Shown here in pieces: positions 1-30,560 of a stretch of 64,000 nt of DNA. How positions within the stretch are numbered: the stretch's first letter is position 1; each line of letters opens with the position of its first letter. Below the pieces are notes generated by a model. The model was not told the DNA's origin, did no database searches, and worked only from the letters and a program-made list of their open reading frames with translations. The stretch spans positions 14,446,001-14,510,000 of the forward strand of contig CAVNZM010000002.1 in assembly GCA_963693365.1 (NCBI GenBank), in the 5' to 3' direction. This DNA is from Amoebidium appalachense (Eukaryota; Ichthyosporea). Position numbers and translations under genes: made by a program.

Positions 1-739
1 CATGACTTTTTATCAGCCTGACTTTGCTCTCGTTCACAACCTTGATCTTAGCCTATTTGCTGTGGTATCCCTGGCCACAAACATATATAATATATCCCTA
101 AACCCACGGGATACCTAAATCTATCCTGAGCGCTCGACCGGGATATATCCACCCCCTGTGGATAGATTGGAAATCCCGCCCCTCCCTAAATATCATTTGG
201 AACTATCCCAAAACTGCCTAAATATCCGGATATATCCCATATCCCGAGGACCCCTAAATATCCTGTGGAGATGCGGGATTTTTTTACATAGGCTTAGCGG
301 TGATATTCCATGGCATGTGTGGAATGTGGAGCTTTGTATGTGAATTTCCGGCTTATGGATCCCCCAAAACTCATATGTGTGGGGCGAGTCGCCGATGTGT
401 GTAACAGCGGATTTACGATTTTCCAGTTTGGACATTTAGGCCACGTGAAAATCCGTTACAGACATAGGATTGTATGTGGTCCTACATGTAGTAAAAATCA
501 AAGAATTCATACTAAATATGGGTATTTTGGTATAACGAGGCTTCATTTTCCGTAGCTACTAGCTACATACAGCTACACACATGGAAACGGGGTCTAAAAT
601 TCCCGGGAGCGCAGCAGGGCAGGAAATTACGCTGTTTTCGGAATTAAATATACCGTTAATTTTTTGAAAATACCAGTAAAGCCTGGGACTTTGTTCCACC
701 TGACCGTGGAGGAAGTATACTGTAAGTACATGAGTAGAG

Positions 740-795
<56 letters not shown>

Positions 796-2459
796 ACACA
801 CGCACACACACTGGCCAAGCGCCCGCCCAAAGCTGGAGCTGTCGGGTTTTTCCTGAAAAACACTGGAACTTGCAATAAAGCAAAAAGTTATCTCGCTACT
901 GCATTATATCTCATGACCAGGCATGCCGTACAAGGTATTTTTCAAAATGCAAGTACTGCTATCCACTCAATATCAAATCTGGTCTGCTTTGTGGGCTTGT
1001 TGTATTTTATGTTGCATTTATGTTGCATTCAATCCACAAATTTTCAGAGATAAAGTTCAACAGATGGCCCATCTGGCGCCGGATAGGTATACATATATCG
1101 ATAGATACAGGGAAGTAAATATCTCCAGACAAAAATGGGCGGCGATCCGCCAGGTAGCAAAATACAGTAATCCTAAAGTGTAATTTCTAGCCCTGGAGCG
1201 ACGGTACGGACATTAGATCGCCCCCCCACAAAGAAGTGTTGGGGGATCCAGCTTAGAGACTTTCAACCAATCATAATCCAAAAAACTTAACTTTGTTTAG
1301 TCACGTTTTTATCCGTGAAATGCCATGAACTGCAATCAGTTCCATTCAATATGCCACTCCGGCCAATCTGATCATGAGGATGACGAACAGGCGGCTCAGT
1401 CATATACTGCGCTGATACCGCAAGTGGCTCATACATATAGGGCATATACATGTATGATGTGCCCCGCCACATCATTAAGAAAGCTAAACGTAAAAACAGG
1501 AAATTTACGCTTTCTCGGAAAAAACGTTGTGGTTTTGCAACCCGTGGATGGAAACATACTTGGATGCATTTGAACATGGATAATGTAACAGATAATTTTT
1601 TTAAATACTTGAGAAGGAGCTTTCTATAGAAGTCTATTGGTTGCAATCTGAACAATGCTGTGGGGTATTGGAGTTATAAACATATGACCCAAAACCAATC
1701 ATCGTTCTATATTAATTTGTTTCCAAGTTTTGCGACCTTGGCTGACTAAAATAAGCCATTCGTATAGGGCTCACTTGGATTCCCTATCACCGGGAAAAGC
1801 CCAAACACAGGAAGCATTCCATCACCGTCTTGGCAGGGGTTTGTGGGTCTGTTGAAAATAATATTATTTTTTCTTTTGACTGTAAAGTAATATTCGTGTG
1901 ATTCAAAATTGGTTTGCTCATTTCCAGCCTGCAAAAAAGATACTTGTTTTAAAACTACCACCTAAAACATATAAATGTTAATATATAACAAACAAAAAAA
2001 ATTGAAATTCTAGTTTTTGCACAACCTGGTTTCCAAATCAAGCTGAGTTGTGGGGCTGTCATAATTTCAATTTCTGAAAGTTGAAGAAAGACCCCGCATT
2101 CTACACAAGCTGAAGAAAGTGGCGGGGGATGTTCCCGCGATGGCCGCCACATGCACGCATTTGAAGCTACAGAAACACGATTACCAACCACTCAAACACT
2201 TGTGTAATAGCGAGAAAAACGAAAAAAACGAACTTGGAAGAGTGGTTATACACTCGACCTTAGTTTAGCCACCGTAGGCTTTTGATGACTGACAAGCTCT
2301 TTGGTGCAGACGAACATACTTCTGTCTAATGACCAATAGGCTAGGCTGTGTTGCTGATGATTCTCGTTGAGTGACCTGAAAACCCAGTGGCACAAATAGG
2401 ACTTACTGTTTTTTTTTTGGTTTTTTTTTTGGGGGGGGGGGAGGGAGGCAGCTGATTTA
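1..2459. other. Spacer upstream of the MORN gene
   Basis: No convincing gene is seen here. At about 100-290 the motif CCTAAATATCC recurs in degenerate form among GATATATCC-like words, which looks like old satellite. A C run (743-780) followed by (CA)n (781-811) forms one compound microsatellite. Open frames here lack splice structure or recognisable family similarity. The last 60 bases before the MORN start codon hold T runs and a G run (2410-2446). Confidence 0.6.
743..811. repeat. C38 run plus (CA)n microsatellite
   Basis: A run of about 38 C is followed directly by (CA)n with one CG interruption. It is the first of many C-run/(CA)n compound tracts in the window. It lies outside any gene I could model. 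Confidence 0.95.
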
Positions 2460-3219
2460 ATGAAGAAGGAAAAGATGGGCGTCAGGCTACTAGACGGCTC
2501 CAAGCTGTCTGTCAGCCTGGAAAGGTTTACTCGTTCAAACAGTGTACGTGCCCGTAATTCAACGGACAGACCGTTTGGCGATAAAACATCGCACTCACAA
2601 AGCACAATATGCACAACTCAAAGCACAAACACAGACGCAAAGGTGGAAAAGGCGGAAAAGAAAAAAGAAAGTACGTACACGTGGTCAAGCAGCCGTTTTT
2701 CTTTCCGGAAATCCTTTAAGGATGCGCCGAAAAGGTCCGATTCGGACCCCACCCAGCAAGAGTCAACGGCTACAGAACCCGGAGTTATAAACTTCGGTAG
2801 TTTTGAAAGTCTGAATTTTGGGAAAGCAGTGGAGAGTAGGAGACAGTCGCTAGACGCTCCAGAGCCATCCACAAAGGAGGGTAAAGAGGCGGGAAAGGAA
2901 TCATCAGGCGGTCGTTTGCCAACCCTGCAGCAGATTACGTCCAAGCTGTCTATGAGCGAGGCAGACCTGTTGTCTGTGAAGGGGTGAGTGCCAAGAATGT
3001 ATTGTGTTGTTATGTCAATATAAAAGGAAGGGGCTAAAGGAATGGGGAAAAACAGAGCTTTCTAAAGTCGATCTTTCGGGTAGTTGCTTCTTGTCTATAC
3101 GTCAATGGTGTGTTTTTAGTTGAGCCCCTCCCCCCCCCCCCCTCCCCCCCCTCTCCGTAGCACAAGCTAGCCCCTCCCCCTCCCCTTTTTGGGACAACGG
3201 GGGTGTTGAGAAGGGGGGG

Positions 3220-3252
<33 letters not shown>

Positions 3253-4031
3253 GGTAGGGTTTCGGGGGCATACATAGAAATTGAAAGAGAAGGTGCTACC
3301 TGTTTTGCTGTATAGGTACTTGCAACGAATATTCATTTTACTCAAGGGAATGTGATGGCTGCCCGGTTGTGAGAAGTGGGAGGAGGGAATTTGTACTAAT
3401 GCTGTCATTCGAGTGTGCGTGCACAGGCTACATAGTGCTACACTGCCTCAATACCTATACTGACGGGGGTGATGCACACAGGAGCAACCACCTCCAACGA
3501 CGACTAAGTGCACGATCGCGTAGTGGCAGTCTGAGACGGCGCCCGTCTGGTAGCAGCGTGCTGAGTCAGATAGAATACCACGGGGAGTCGAAAGACGGTC
3601 AACCCCACGGTTTTGGGACATTGAAAACGATCAAAGGAACGTACGAGGGGCAATGGAAGGAGGGAGAGCGGGACGGGTGGGGGTATTTGAACATGAGAAA
3701 CGGAACGCGCTATGAGGGCGAGTTTAAGAACTCGCAGTTTGACGGGAAGGGCGTGCTTGTTACTGCGCGGTTTGCATATGCGGGGGAGTGGAAGAACGGG
3801 CAGCAAGCGGGGCTCGGCTTTTTGATCAATCTGGACTCAAACATAAAATACTTGGGTGATTTTTCGGTCGGAAGGGCAAACGGGTACGGCCGACTGGTTG
3901 TGTCCAACACCTATTATTTCTATGGACGCTTTTACGACGGAAATTTCGCACAACGGTGGTGGTACTCGTTGCATGACCGGAAATGTGGCACCAAAGCAAT
4001 GAAGGCTGCTCAAGAATTGTCAAAGGTAACA

Positions 4032-4094
<63 letters not shown>

Positions 4095-4208
4095 GCGCGC
4101 GCCACACACGCACACACAAAATCTCCTTTCCTCTCTCTTGCCGACTGGATACCTTTCTCCGTCTTGGTGACATGCGCATTCTGCCAACACAATTCCTCCT
4201 CCCCCCCC

Positions 4209-4239
<31 letters not shown>

Positions 4240-4249
4240 ACCCCCCACC

Positions 4250-4333
<84 letters not shown>

Positions 4334-4711
4334 CGTGAACATGCACTTCGCGCGTTCTTATTTGCATGCCTGCTTTGTCATTGTCCGTTGCGAGTGTAAC
4401 TACTTGATGAAACCTGCCCCTCCTCCCCGGTCTCGAGGCTTCCTCCGCCATGTTGTGGCAGAACGGACACATACACTCTACCCTGAGTCATCTTTCTCAT
4501 ATTGGTTCCTTTTTCACAGGTGCTCCTCGAAAAGTGCAAGTACGTCAAGGTACTGTTTGATGGCCTCAAGAACACATCAAACTCTCCGGACGCCACGGCC
4601 ACCACCGGCTTCCACTTCAGCGAATCTTGCGAAGAGATCGGTCGGAGGTCATCGGCTTCGCTCAACCCCGGGTCGCTTACGTCATTGTTGACAGAGTTGC
4701 CGACAGTGTAA
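2460..4711 (+). CDS. MORN-repeat protein, 3 exons (419 aa)
   Basis: Exons are 2460-2983, 3482-4025 and 4520-4711. Phases match and the gene ends in TAA. Residues about 1-200 are charged and Ser/Thr-rich with several RRxS-type sites, and are probably disordered. Residues about 200-330 hold four to five MORN repeats of the form YEGxWKxGxxxGxG (for example YEGQWKEGERDGWG and YEGEFKNSQFDGKG). MORN repeats form extended beta structures that bind membranes or act as scaffolds. No kinase, SET or transmembrane part is visible, so the specific role is unknown. Intron 1 ends in CACACAG. Intron 2 begins GTAACA and then runs straight into a C run and an A run. The start codon is the first ATG of the open frame, and an upstream non-coding exon is possible. 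AATAAA-like sites at 5296 and 5352 lie downstream. Confidence 0.85.
3122..3251. repeat. C-rich and G-run tracts in MORN intron 1
   Basis: C-rich tracts at 3129-3182 and a G run at about 3211-3251 lie 140-270 bases after the donor at 2984. Confidence 0.9.
4031..4336. repeat. C/A run and C/(CA)n tract in MORN intron 2
   Basis: A C run (4032-4060) is followed by an A run (4061-4093), starting 6 bases after the 5' splice site. A second compound tract of C run plus long (CA)n occupies about 4198-4336. Confidence 0.95.
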
Positions 4712-5639
4712 GAGACTGTTGTATGTGCTATCACACATCTCGAGTATTGGTAGGGGGGGCTCGATTGATTACTGTTACGGAATGACCAGCTTGTGGTGAG
4801 ATGTGTTTTATTCTCGAATATTTTCCTGCTTTGCAAGCCGAATAGTTATCATCGTGCAAGTATACCCAGAGAGCACGTCATTACATAACATCTTGAGGTA
4901 ACATTTATATCCTACTATTGTTGCTAGGGGTGTTATCATTGATTGATTGTGATACCGTTTTTGAGTACTGTCGAATCAGGAATTTGTACTGAAGGATGAG
5001 GCGGTGGCATGAGTGGCGTTGCTATACATGTTGGCAAGGATTTTAGGCACACTCTCACATCATGATGTGCACACCTGATTATTGTGGATGCAGCCAAACA
5101 CGGGTAGCACCTATATAATAATATAGGATAATCGTCATCACATCGTTATAAGGTAAACATCTCTATCTGCTCCATGAATCTTTAGAGGGCATCTGGTGAA
5201 ATATCAACTATCTAAATGTGTGTGTACGATTTGTAAATGTACAGTCACTACAAATGTAATTCGGTATTTTATAGTTTTTTTGATTCAGAAGAGACCTAAA
5301 TAAACTTGATTATACTATTTCGTTGATATATTTGGAAGTAAATGAGTCCTAATAAAACTTGAATTGATCTGTTCGAGTCGTTATCAGTCTGTTCTGTTGA
5401 TTGCCAGTTTTTTGCAACTCGGATTTATAAAGTGGTGCAAGCACACATAATGGCCCATCGGACTTCTAAACTCCAAAGGCCTGAGATGCAAAAACACAAG
5501 CGAAGCTAATATTCCGTGCATGATAGCTGTAGGTGACCATTGCAGGGAAGGTCGATGCACGTTTTTTGCTTAGGGCCGTGAATTCGTGAACCGAGCAACG
5601 GTGGCAGCTAACAGATTGGCATCCCCCTCCCCTCCCTCC

Positions 5640-5812
5640 CCCCCCCCCCCCCCCCCCCCCTGCACACACACACACACACACTCAGTCACAAACACGTGCA
5701 CGTGCACACACACACACACACAACCCCCCCCCCCCCCTGCACACACCCACACACACACTCAGTCACAAACACGTGCACGTGCACACACACATACACACAA
5801 ACACTCTGACAC
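5640..5812. repeat. Duplicated C-run/(CA)n block
   Basis: The unit CTGCACACAC...CTCAGTCACAAACACGTGCACGTGCACAC occurs twice (about 5660-5722 and 5737-5790), each preceded by a C run. The shared non-repetitive core shows this is a segmental tandem duplication and not simple repeat growth. Confidence 0.8.
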
Positions 5813-6065
5813 ACACATAGAGAGACAGGGTGACCCGTGTTGCCCGCTGCATGCACTGCACTAATTAACAGCCGCTTGGACCAGGCTATAGAATATACAT
5901 AGCATGATCATCTCCCGACTGTCCATGCATGCATAATTATAACCTAGCCTATGTATACAGCCACATACCAAAAGTAGTAGGGTCACCCGCTGTGCTGATA
6001 GAAGAACAGTTACAGTCCTTACGAGATTCATGCACGGTGCTATGCAACGTTTATGGTCTGGAGCT

Positions 6066-6145
6066 CCCTATGTTTACAAAGTGCTTCGAATTAAAAGTTG
6101 AGTTTTCCTATGTTTACAAAGTGCTTTAAATCAAAAGTCCAGTTT
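6066..6145. repeat. Two-copy direct repeat of about 40 bp
   Basis: CTATGTTTACAAAGTGCTT occurs at about 6068 and about 6108, each followed by a similar AT-rich tail. The copies sit about 130 bp past the U6 terminator. Confidence 0.75.
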
Positions 6146-6270
6146 CCCAACAGTGTGTGCAGAAGTGCCACCCAGATGACACAAGGAAAGAGTTGGCACC
6201 ACGAAGCGTGCTTCCGTTATGTGATGCAGCTCCGGGAATGAAGATCTATCATGGGCAGGCGCAAGGGGCC

Positions 6271-6285
6271 AAAAAAAAAAAAAAA
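6271..6285 (-). terminator. Pol III terminator of U6
   Basis: Fifteen A on the plus strand make a T15 run on the minus strand directly after the U6 3' stem, which is a typical Pol III stop. Confidence 0.9.
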
Positions 6286-6330
6286 GTTGGAACGCTTCAC
6301 GTTTTTGCGTGTCATCCTTGCGCAGGGGCC

Positions 6331-6365
<35 letters not shown>

Positions 6366-6389
6366 GATGAGTACACCCGAAGGTGACTC
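6282..6389 (-). ncRNA. U6 spliceosomal snRNA
   Basis: Read on the minus strand from 6389, the RNA begins with a perfect 5' hairpin (GAGTCACC-TTCG-GGTGTACTC). The U6 core that is nearly invariant across eukaryotes follows: CTAAAATTGGAACGATACAG, the ACAGAGA box (6341-6347), the AGC triad (6333-6335), CCCCTGCGCAAGGATGACAC and a 3' end GTGAAGCGTTCCAAC. The RNA ends in a T run. U6 pairs with the 5' splice site and U2 and holds the catalytic metals of the spliceosome. Apart from the 5' stem, this copy is almost identical to vertebrate U6. With a TATA box and terminator in place it looks like an active gene. The exact 5' base is inferred. Confidence 0.97.
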
Positions 6390-6410
6390 GTTGTTAGACC
6401 GCACTATATG

Positions 6411-6418
6411 TTTATATG
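6411..6418 (-). promoter_or_regulatory. TATA box of the U6 gene
   Basis: CATATAAA on the minus strand lies 22-29 bases upstream of the inferred U6 start at 6389, the position expected for a type 3 Pol III promoter. A CCAATC word (about 6474-6479) lies further upstream. I cannot identify a proximal element without other U6 promoters of this species. Confidence 0.75.
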
Positions 6419-7014
6419 CGGCCAAGAAACGTCTTTGGCGTTTGATTGTGGGACAAAGTCTTTGGTCTTTTTGATTGGTTATTGTCTGCACTGAAATGAG
6501 AAAGCGCGCCAAAGTTCCCCATTGCAAGGTCGAGTTTCCGCTCGAGGCTCGAACTCGAGAGGCTGATGCCAGGCTGGCTAGCGTTCGTGCGCTCTGCTTG
6601 TTAATGCCACGGTAAAGTAAGGGAAATTAGATTCAGAGAAACATTCAAGCACTACACTTACATTAACTGCTCGTACAGTCGTAACGGTGAACTCCTGTAG
6701 AAGGGCTTGACAGAATGGGGAATGGAGGCACGCTGCATGAACAAGCACAGGGCAAGGGCACAGTCTCTCAATAACTAGGCGGCCACCTTCTCTCAGTGGC
6801 TGCGCGACCATCACTTGTTAGGCCTGGGCCTGCAAAGTAGGTCTAATGAAAGATGTCCTCAGGATACTGTACAGAAATCAGTAAGAAATTAATCTATTTG
6901 GCACACACCTAGGCACAGTATATACACACGATCTGTTTGATGTGGCTCTAGCACAATTCCCCTTCACTTCGCTATCACGGTTTCGTTTTACTTCTACGAT
7001 GATGCGATATAAAA
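6419..7014. other. Spacer between U6 and the GH65 gene
   Basis: This would contain divergent control regions for U6 (-) and the GH65 gene (+). No open frame with family similarity and no strong promoter motif for the + gene was found. Confidence 0.5.
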
Positions 7015-23636
<16,622 letters not shown>

Positions 23637-23878
23637 GTGAGAGCGCTGCGATCATGAGTGTTTGTGCTCTTGAGCTTTAACCTTTGTAGTTTTTCAAGGC
23701 CTTTGGTTCCATGGTTGCCACCCACTAATGTATCCCCCCCCCCCCCCCCCCTCCCCCCCCCCCCCCCCTCTCTCCTCATCCCAACCCCTTCCCCTTCCCT
23801 CCCCCTCCCCTTCCCCTTCCCCCTTATCTTTCGACCACCTCCCACACTCACACATGCACATCCCCTGCACGTTTACAG

Positions 23879-26195
<2,317 letters not shown>

Positions 26196-27086
26196 GAAAC
26201 TGTCCATGTACATACATATACTCCAATGATTGAACGTTCAGTGATGGTTTGCAATGATCGTACTATGCTGACATGCCCTTTCTGCTTCTTCTGCCAGGCA
26301 TTGCGGTGAACAGTTGTTCATTGGCCCTTATAAGTTGCATGACCTGAACATGACATCTTGTAGCCCTTTTTGCGATGATTGGTGGCGAGCTTAATCCGCG
26401 CGATTTTGTATGAAGCAAAGAGATGTGGGTTTGAACAATAGCAGGCGCAAGTAGGCACAGGAATGACGCTGACAGATGTATTTTATACTTTAGATCACAT
26501 GGGCGGTGGTGTTTTCTTCTTTATGCTTTTATGTTCATCTTAAGGAAACCACTGCTAGCTTATAATGCTGGTATCGTTAACAACTGACGATGGATGGATA
26601 GAAGCCAAAACCCAAAATATGGTTGTACATACAATCTGGCACAATGAAATTCGTATGCGATGTGTTTTACAAAAAGGAAGCTCCTGAAAAGACCTGTACA
26701 ATTTGAAGCATGCACGAAAGCTCCGTATGTGACTCATTTCGAATGTCCATATTGTCATATGAAATGCATGTATCGACTATTTACTACATAGTCCTGTCTA
26801 AGCCTGCTTGTCAGCGCCTCCCCCCCCCCCCCCCCCCCCCCCCAACCCCCCCGGGTACTCGCTCGCGACTATTGGCGAGCCATCCTATTGAGAACAAAAC
26901 TAAGTTACTTTGAAATAAAAGAAAGACAACGAATGTAGCTAGCGCTAGCCAATCACGCTACCTCTCAGATAAACAGAGGAGAGCAAACAGAAATAAAATA
27001 CAATAAGTTCTTATCAGGCAAGAGAGCCAGGTGTGCACAGATCTACAGATATCTGTGCACACAGAAACAAGGGAGAGAGAGAGATA

Positions 27087-27122
<36 letters not shown>

Positions 27123-27366
27123 GAGAGAGAGAGAAAAAAAGAGAAAAGGGAAAGAGCACAAAGAAGGAAAGCAGACACGAATACAAACAAAGCTAAGACA
27201 CATACATACTTCAAGGCTCTTGCTGTCATACGTGGTGACGTATTCCAACATGCGGGGAGGGGGGGGGGGGGGGGGGATAACGCAGATTGCACAGCCCGAT
27301 ATTGAATTAGCATGAACCGCTCGACAAAGGAGATTGCAGATTTGCATAGGCTGAGGGGAAAGTGTG

Positions 27367-27649
27367 TTAAAGCGAGGTCCGTATCTACCATTTTAGACCC
27401 GATCGAGGTTGATCCAATCGAGGATTTCAAATGGGCCTGGCGCGGCTTGTGAATCTCATGAATCTATCGATCCCATTTACGCAATCGAGGGTGTGACGTC
27501 ATCTGGGCCTCTTTTTACGTCATGCCCTCGGTTGCGTATTTATGATCGATAGATTCGAGAGATTCACAAGCCGTGCCAGGCCCATATGAAATCCTCGATC
27601 AGATCAACCTCGATCGGGTCCAAAATGGTAGATATGGAGGTGGGTTTAA
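27367..27649. mobile_element. 283-bp palindromic MITE-like element with TTAA ends
   Basis: Two inverted arms of about 130 bp (left 27367-27505, right 27515-27649) share long complementary words. The left arm has TATCTACCATTTTAGACC, GATCGAGGTTGATC and GGCTTGTGAATCTC, and the right arm has their complements. TTAA stands at both ends (27367-27370 and 27646-27649), as expected for piggyBac-type targets. There is no coding capacity, so it would be non-autonomous. Confidence 0.75.
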
Positions 27650-28135
27650 GGTCTATGTCGACCTTTCTCAACTAAAACGTATTTATGACGTAGTTCATAA
27701 ATGCATGATGTCATTGATGATGTCACGAATTTGAGAATGACGTGACCGTCCCGGATCACGTAAATGGTGGCTTTCACGGCCAGCCGAAGCCTATAAAATT
27801 GAGCGGTAGTTTCCATTAAATTTTATGTAATGTTCGTTTTAGGAAAGTCCGGACATAGTAAAAATATTACATCACGATCGAGAAATGCCGACATAGTCGT
27901 TAATAACCCAGACTGCAGGGTTTGGGAGCCGCTTACTAGCTTACTAGGGTAAATGATGAACGGATCTTAGAACAGAACAGAAACTTTGCGTGATCGAATA
28001 CCCAATATTTTGCTTGATACTATGTACATGTTGGTTCTGCAGCTACTGTACCAGCGGCAAGACGACTTTCACAACACCGCCCAACTGCAGAAAAAGCGAT
28101 CAGTCAGTCACTCATAAGCCGGCAGTCACTGCCAG

Positions 28136-28206
<71 letters not shown>

Positions 28207-28694
28207 ACACACACACCACCCACCCACCCACCCCACCCCCACCCCACCCCACCACCCCCCGGCGGCCACCGCCAGCGGGGCTGGCTAGCACCGGACTCTC
28301 GAATAGAACAGGTCCACTCTCAGATGTGAAGTCTAGAACTTAGAATCAAAATTTTGGCAGCTATGATAAAGGGGGTGTGCAGGTGTAACTAAGTGCACGT
28401 GTGTCACTGCTTGCTATCTGAGACTGTTGATGCGAGTAGTATTTCAGATAGCTGTTTGTTTCTTACACACTTTAATGAAGTACACGTTGGGTTCTGACTG
28501 AGGTAGCGGCTGAAGAAATTGGTCAAGACGTTGGCGGCCTATAATCTAATTATTGATCTCCTCATGTTACCATTTGCCAAGTTCATCAAATCTGGTCAAC
28601 CCAATACATGCGCCGTGGGCACACCGGACATTTTCCTTGTGTGTATGTTGATGTGTGTGTGTGTGGTGGTGGTGGTGGTGGTGGTGGTGGAGGG

Positions 28695-28830
28695 GAGGGG
28701 GGGTTTTGAATGCGTCAAAAAGTACGAAGTACACAAGAACAAACGGATAACACGATGCAGAATGCAAGCCATACATAAAGAGTATGCATAATAAGCAGAG
28801 CCCATCCTCAGGGGGGGCCCACGTCATCCA
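28695..28830 (-). repeat. SINE-like family, copy A1 (truncated)
   Basis: On the minus strand it runs from GGATGACGTGGGCCCCCCCT through GATGGGCTCTGCTTATTATG to GACGCATTCAAAACCCCCC. The 5' part with the A/B-box-like motifs is missing. It sits 260 bases past the RRP7 stop codon in the RRP7 sense direction. Confidence 0.9.
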
Positions 28831-29091
28831 GGGGGGGGGGGGAAAGGGGAGGGGAAGTTGGAAGGTTATAGATGGAAAGATGGAAGCAAAGATATGGGGG
28901 TCATTTTTTTATTTATCATTCAGAGCATCCTACACATCTGTTAGAATAATTCAGATGTCACGTCGCGAAATCCATGTCCCTGTGGCCAGCACAGCACCAA
29001 TCCACATTGAAAGTACAAACTGAGTGTTCCCTTATTTTTGAAAGCCAACGGCAAACGTATATCCAACACTAGATATTTACGAATGACTCTT

Positions 29092-29562
29092 TCAGTACGG
29101 TTTAAATTTCCTCGCCTGCCGCATGCTCGCAATCTTCTTCTTATCCTCCTCAAATTTGCGCCGCAAGTCAGCAATTTCTGTAGGGACAGAGGAAACAAGG
29201 GTCAATTACGCCTCCCATCTGTTGATAAATGATCCCGGGGGACGCGCTATTCATGCCTGCAATTGCCGCACTAACCACCACCTTGTATGTGTGTAGGCAT
29301 GCACACGTGCAGGGGTGAAAGAGCCGTTATTGGACCTATGGCAAACCTTATTACTGTGTGCATTAGCAAGGGACCCGGGGGGGGGGGGGGGGGGGGGGAG
29401 GGGGGGGGGGGGGAAATGAAACAACGAGGAGAACAAATACTGAAGATTCCAACCCACACACCCGGGGGCGGGAACTTGACAAAAGAAGCTCAAAACCGAT
29501 ATCAAAGAGAACAATTGCCTGCAGATCATGATATGGTGTTTCTCTACGGTGAGCATGTGTGT

Positions 29563-29652
<90 letters not shown>

Positions 29653-30029
29653 AAGTGCACGTGTGTATGGCACGTGCACGCTGTGTGTGTGTGTGCAGTG
29701 TGCGTTTGCACGTGCACGTGTATGATGGGTGTTCGTGTGTGTGCACTTGTGCCATATGTGCGCATGCGTAAGTTCTTGTGCATGTGTGAGGCATGGAACC
29801 GGGGGGGGGGGGGCACACGTACGGTCTCTGCGTGCCTCTCTCTGCTGCCACCTGTAGAAGTTGAGCATGACCTTTTCCTTCTTCTCCTGTTTCTTCTTCT
29901 CTTTCTCCTTGTCTGGCTCGGCATCGATTTCACTCCTCTTGCGCCCATACGACACCGTGATCCAGCCCTCTTCGTCTGGCTGATTGCGCTGAGCTTCCAG
30001 TTGCTCGCGTCTCTGTGCATGTGTAGGTG

Positions 30030-30084
<55 letters not shown>

Positions 30085-30121
30085 GTGTGTGTGCGTGTGT
30101 GTGTGTGCACGCGCGCGCGCA

Positions 30122-30153
<32 letters not shown>

Positions 30154-30236
30154 TGTGTGTGTGCGCGCGTGCGGGTGAAGGGGGTGGGGGGAAGGGGTTC
30201 AGTATGTGCATTACACTACGAAGTGCAAGAGGGGGA

Positions 30237-30274
<38 letters not shown>

Positions 30275-30529
30275 GGGGGATGTATGCATTAGAGGTTGGA
30301 AGTATCGAGGGGACACCAGAGGACAACAACAAATCGTCACAAAAATGAGAAATCTGAAATTAAACAATGTAAGTGTGCAGGCAGAAGACACTTGAAAAAG
30401 GGGGGAGGGGGAGGGAGGCGGGCGGGGGAGTTCTTGCAAGGGTGTGTGTGAATACGGTTTTTTAGGTTTTCAGTAGTTACTGTTTTATGTGGGTGTTTTG
30501 TGTGTGTGTTTGTGTCGTGGGGAAGGAAT

Positions 30530-30560
<31 letters not shown>

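Larger units (their letters stand above)
4712..6281. other. Spacer between MORN gene and U6
   Basis: No gene is seen. The stretch holds the likely 3' end of the MORN transcript (AATAAA-type hexamers near 5296 and 5352), a duplicated (CA)n block at 5640-5812 and a roughly 40-bp direct duplication at 6066-6145. Confidence 0.6.
26196..29091. other. Spacer between GH65 and RRP7
   Basis: It contains C runs (26819-26843), G runs (27088-27121 and 27256-27276), the TTAA-flanked palindrome, a C run plus (CA)n (28139-28214), a (GGT)n tract (28665-28690) and SINE-like copy A1. A 31-codon open frame at 28023-28118 is too short to call. TGACGT-type words are frequent at 27494-27760. No gene was recognised. 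Confidence 0.55.

Noticed and set aside
26240-26400. C/D snoRNA-like boxes (TGATGG, CTGA)
   Set aside because: Spacing is too short and no flanking stem pairs. There is not enough to call a snoRNA.
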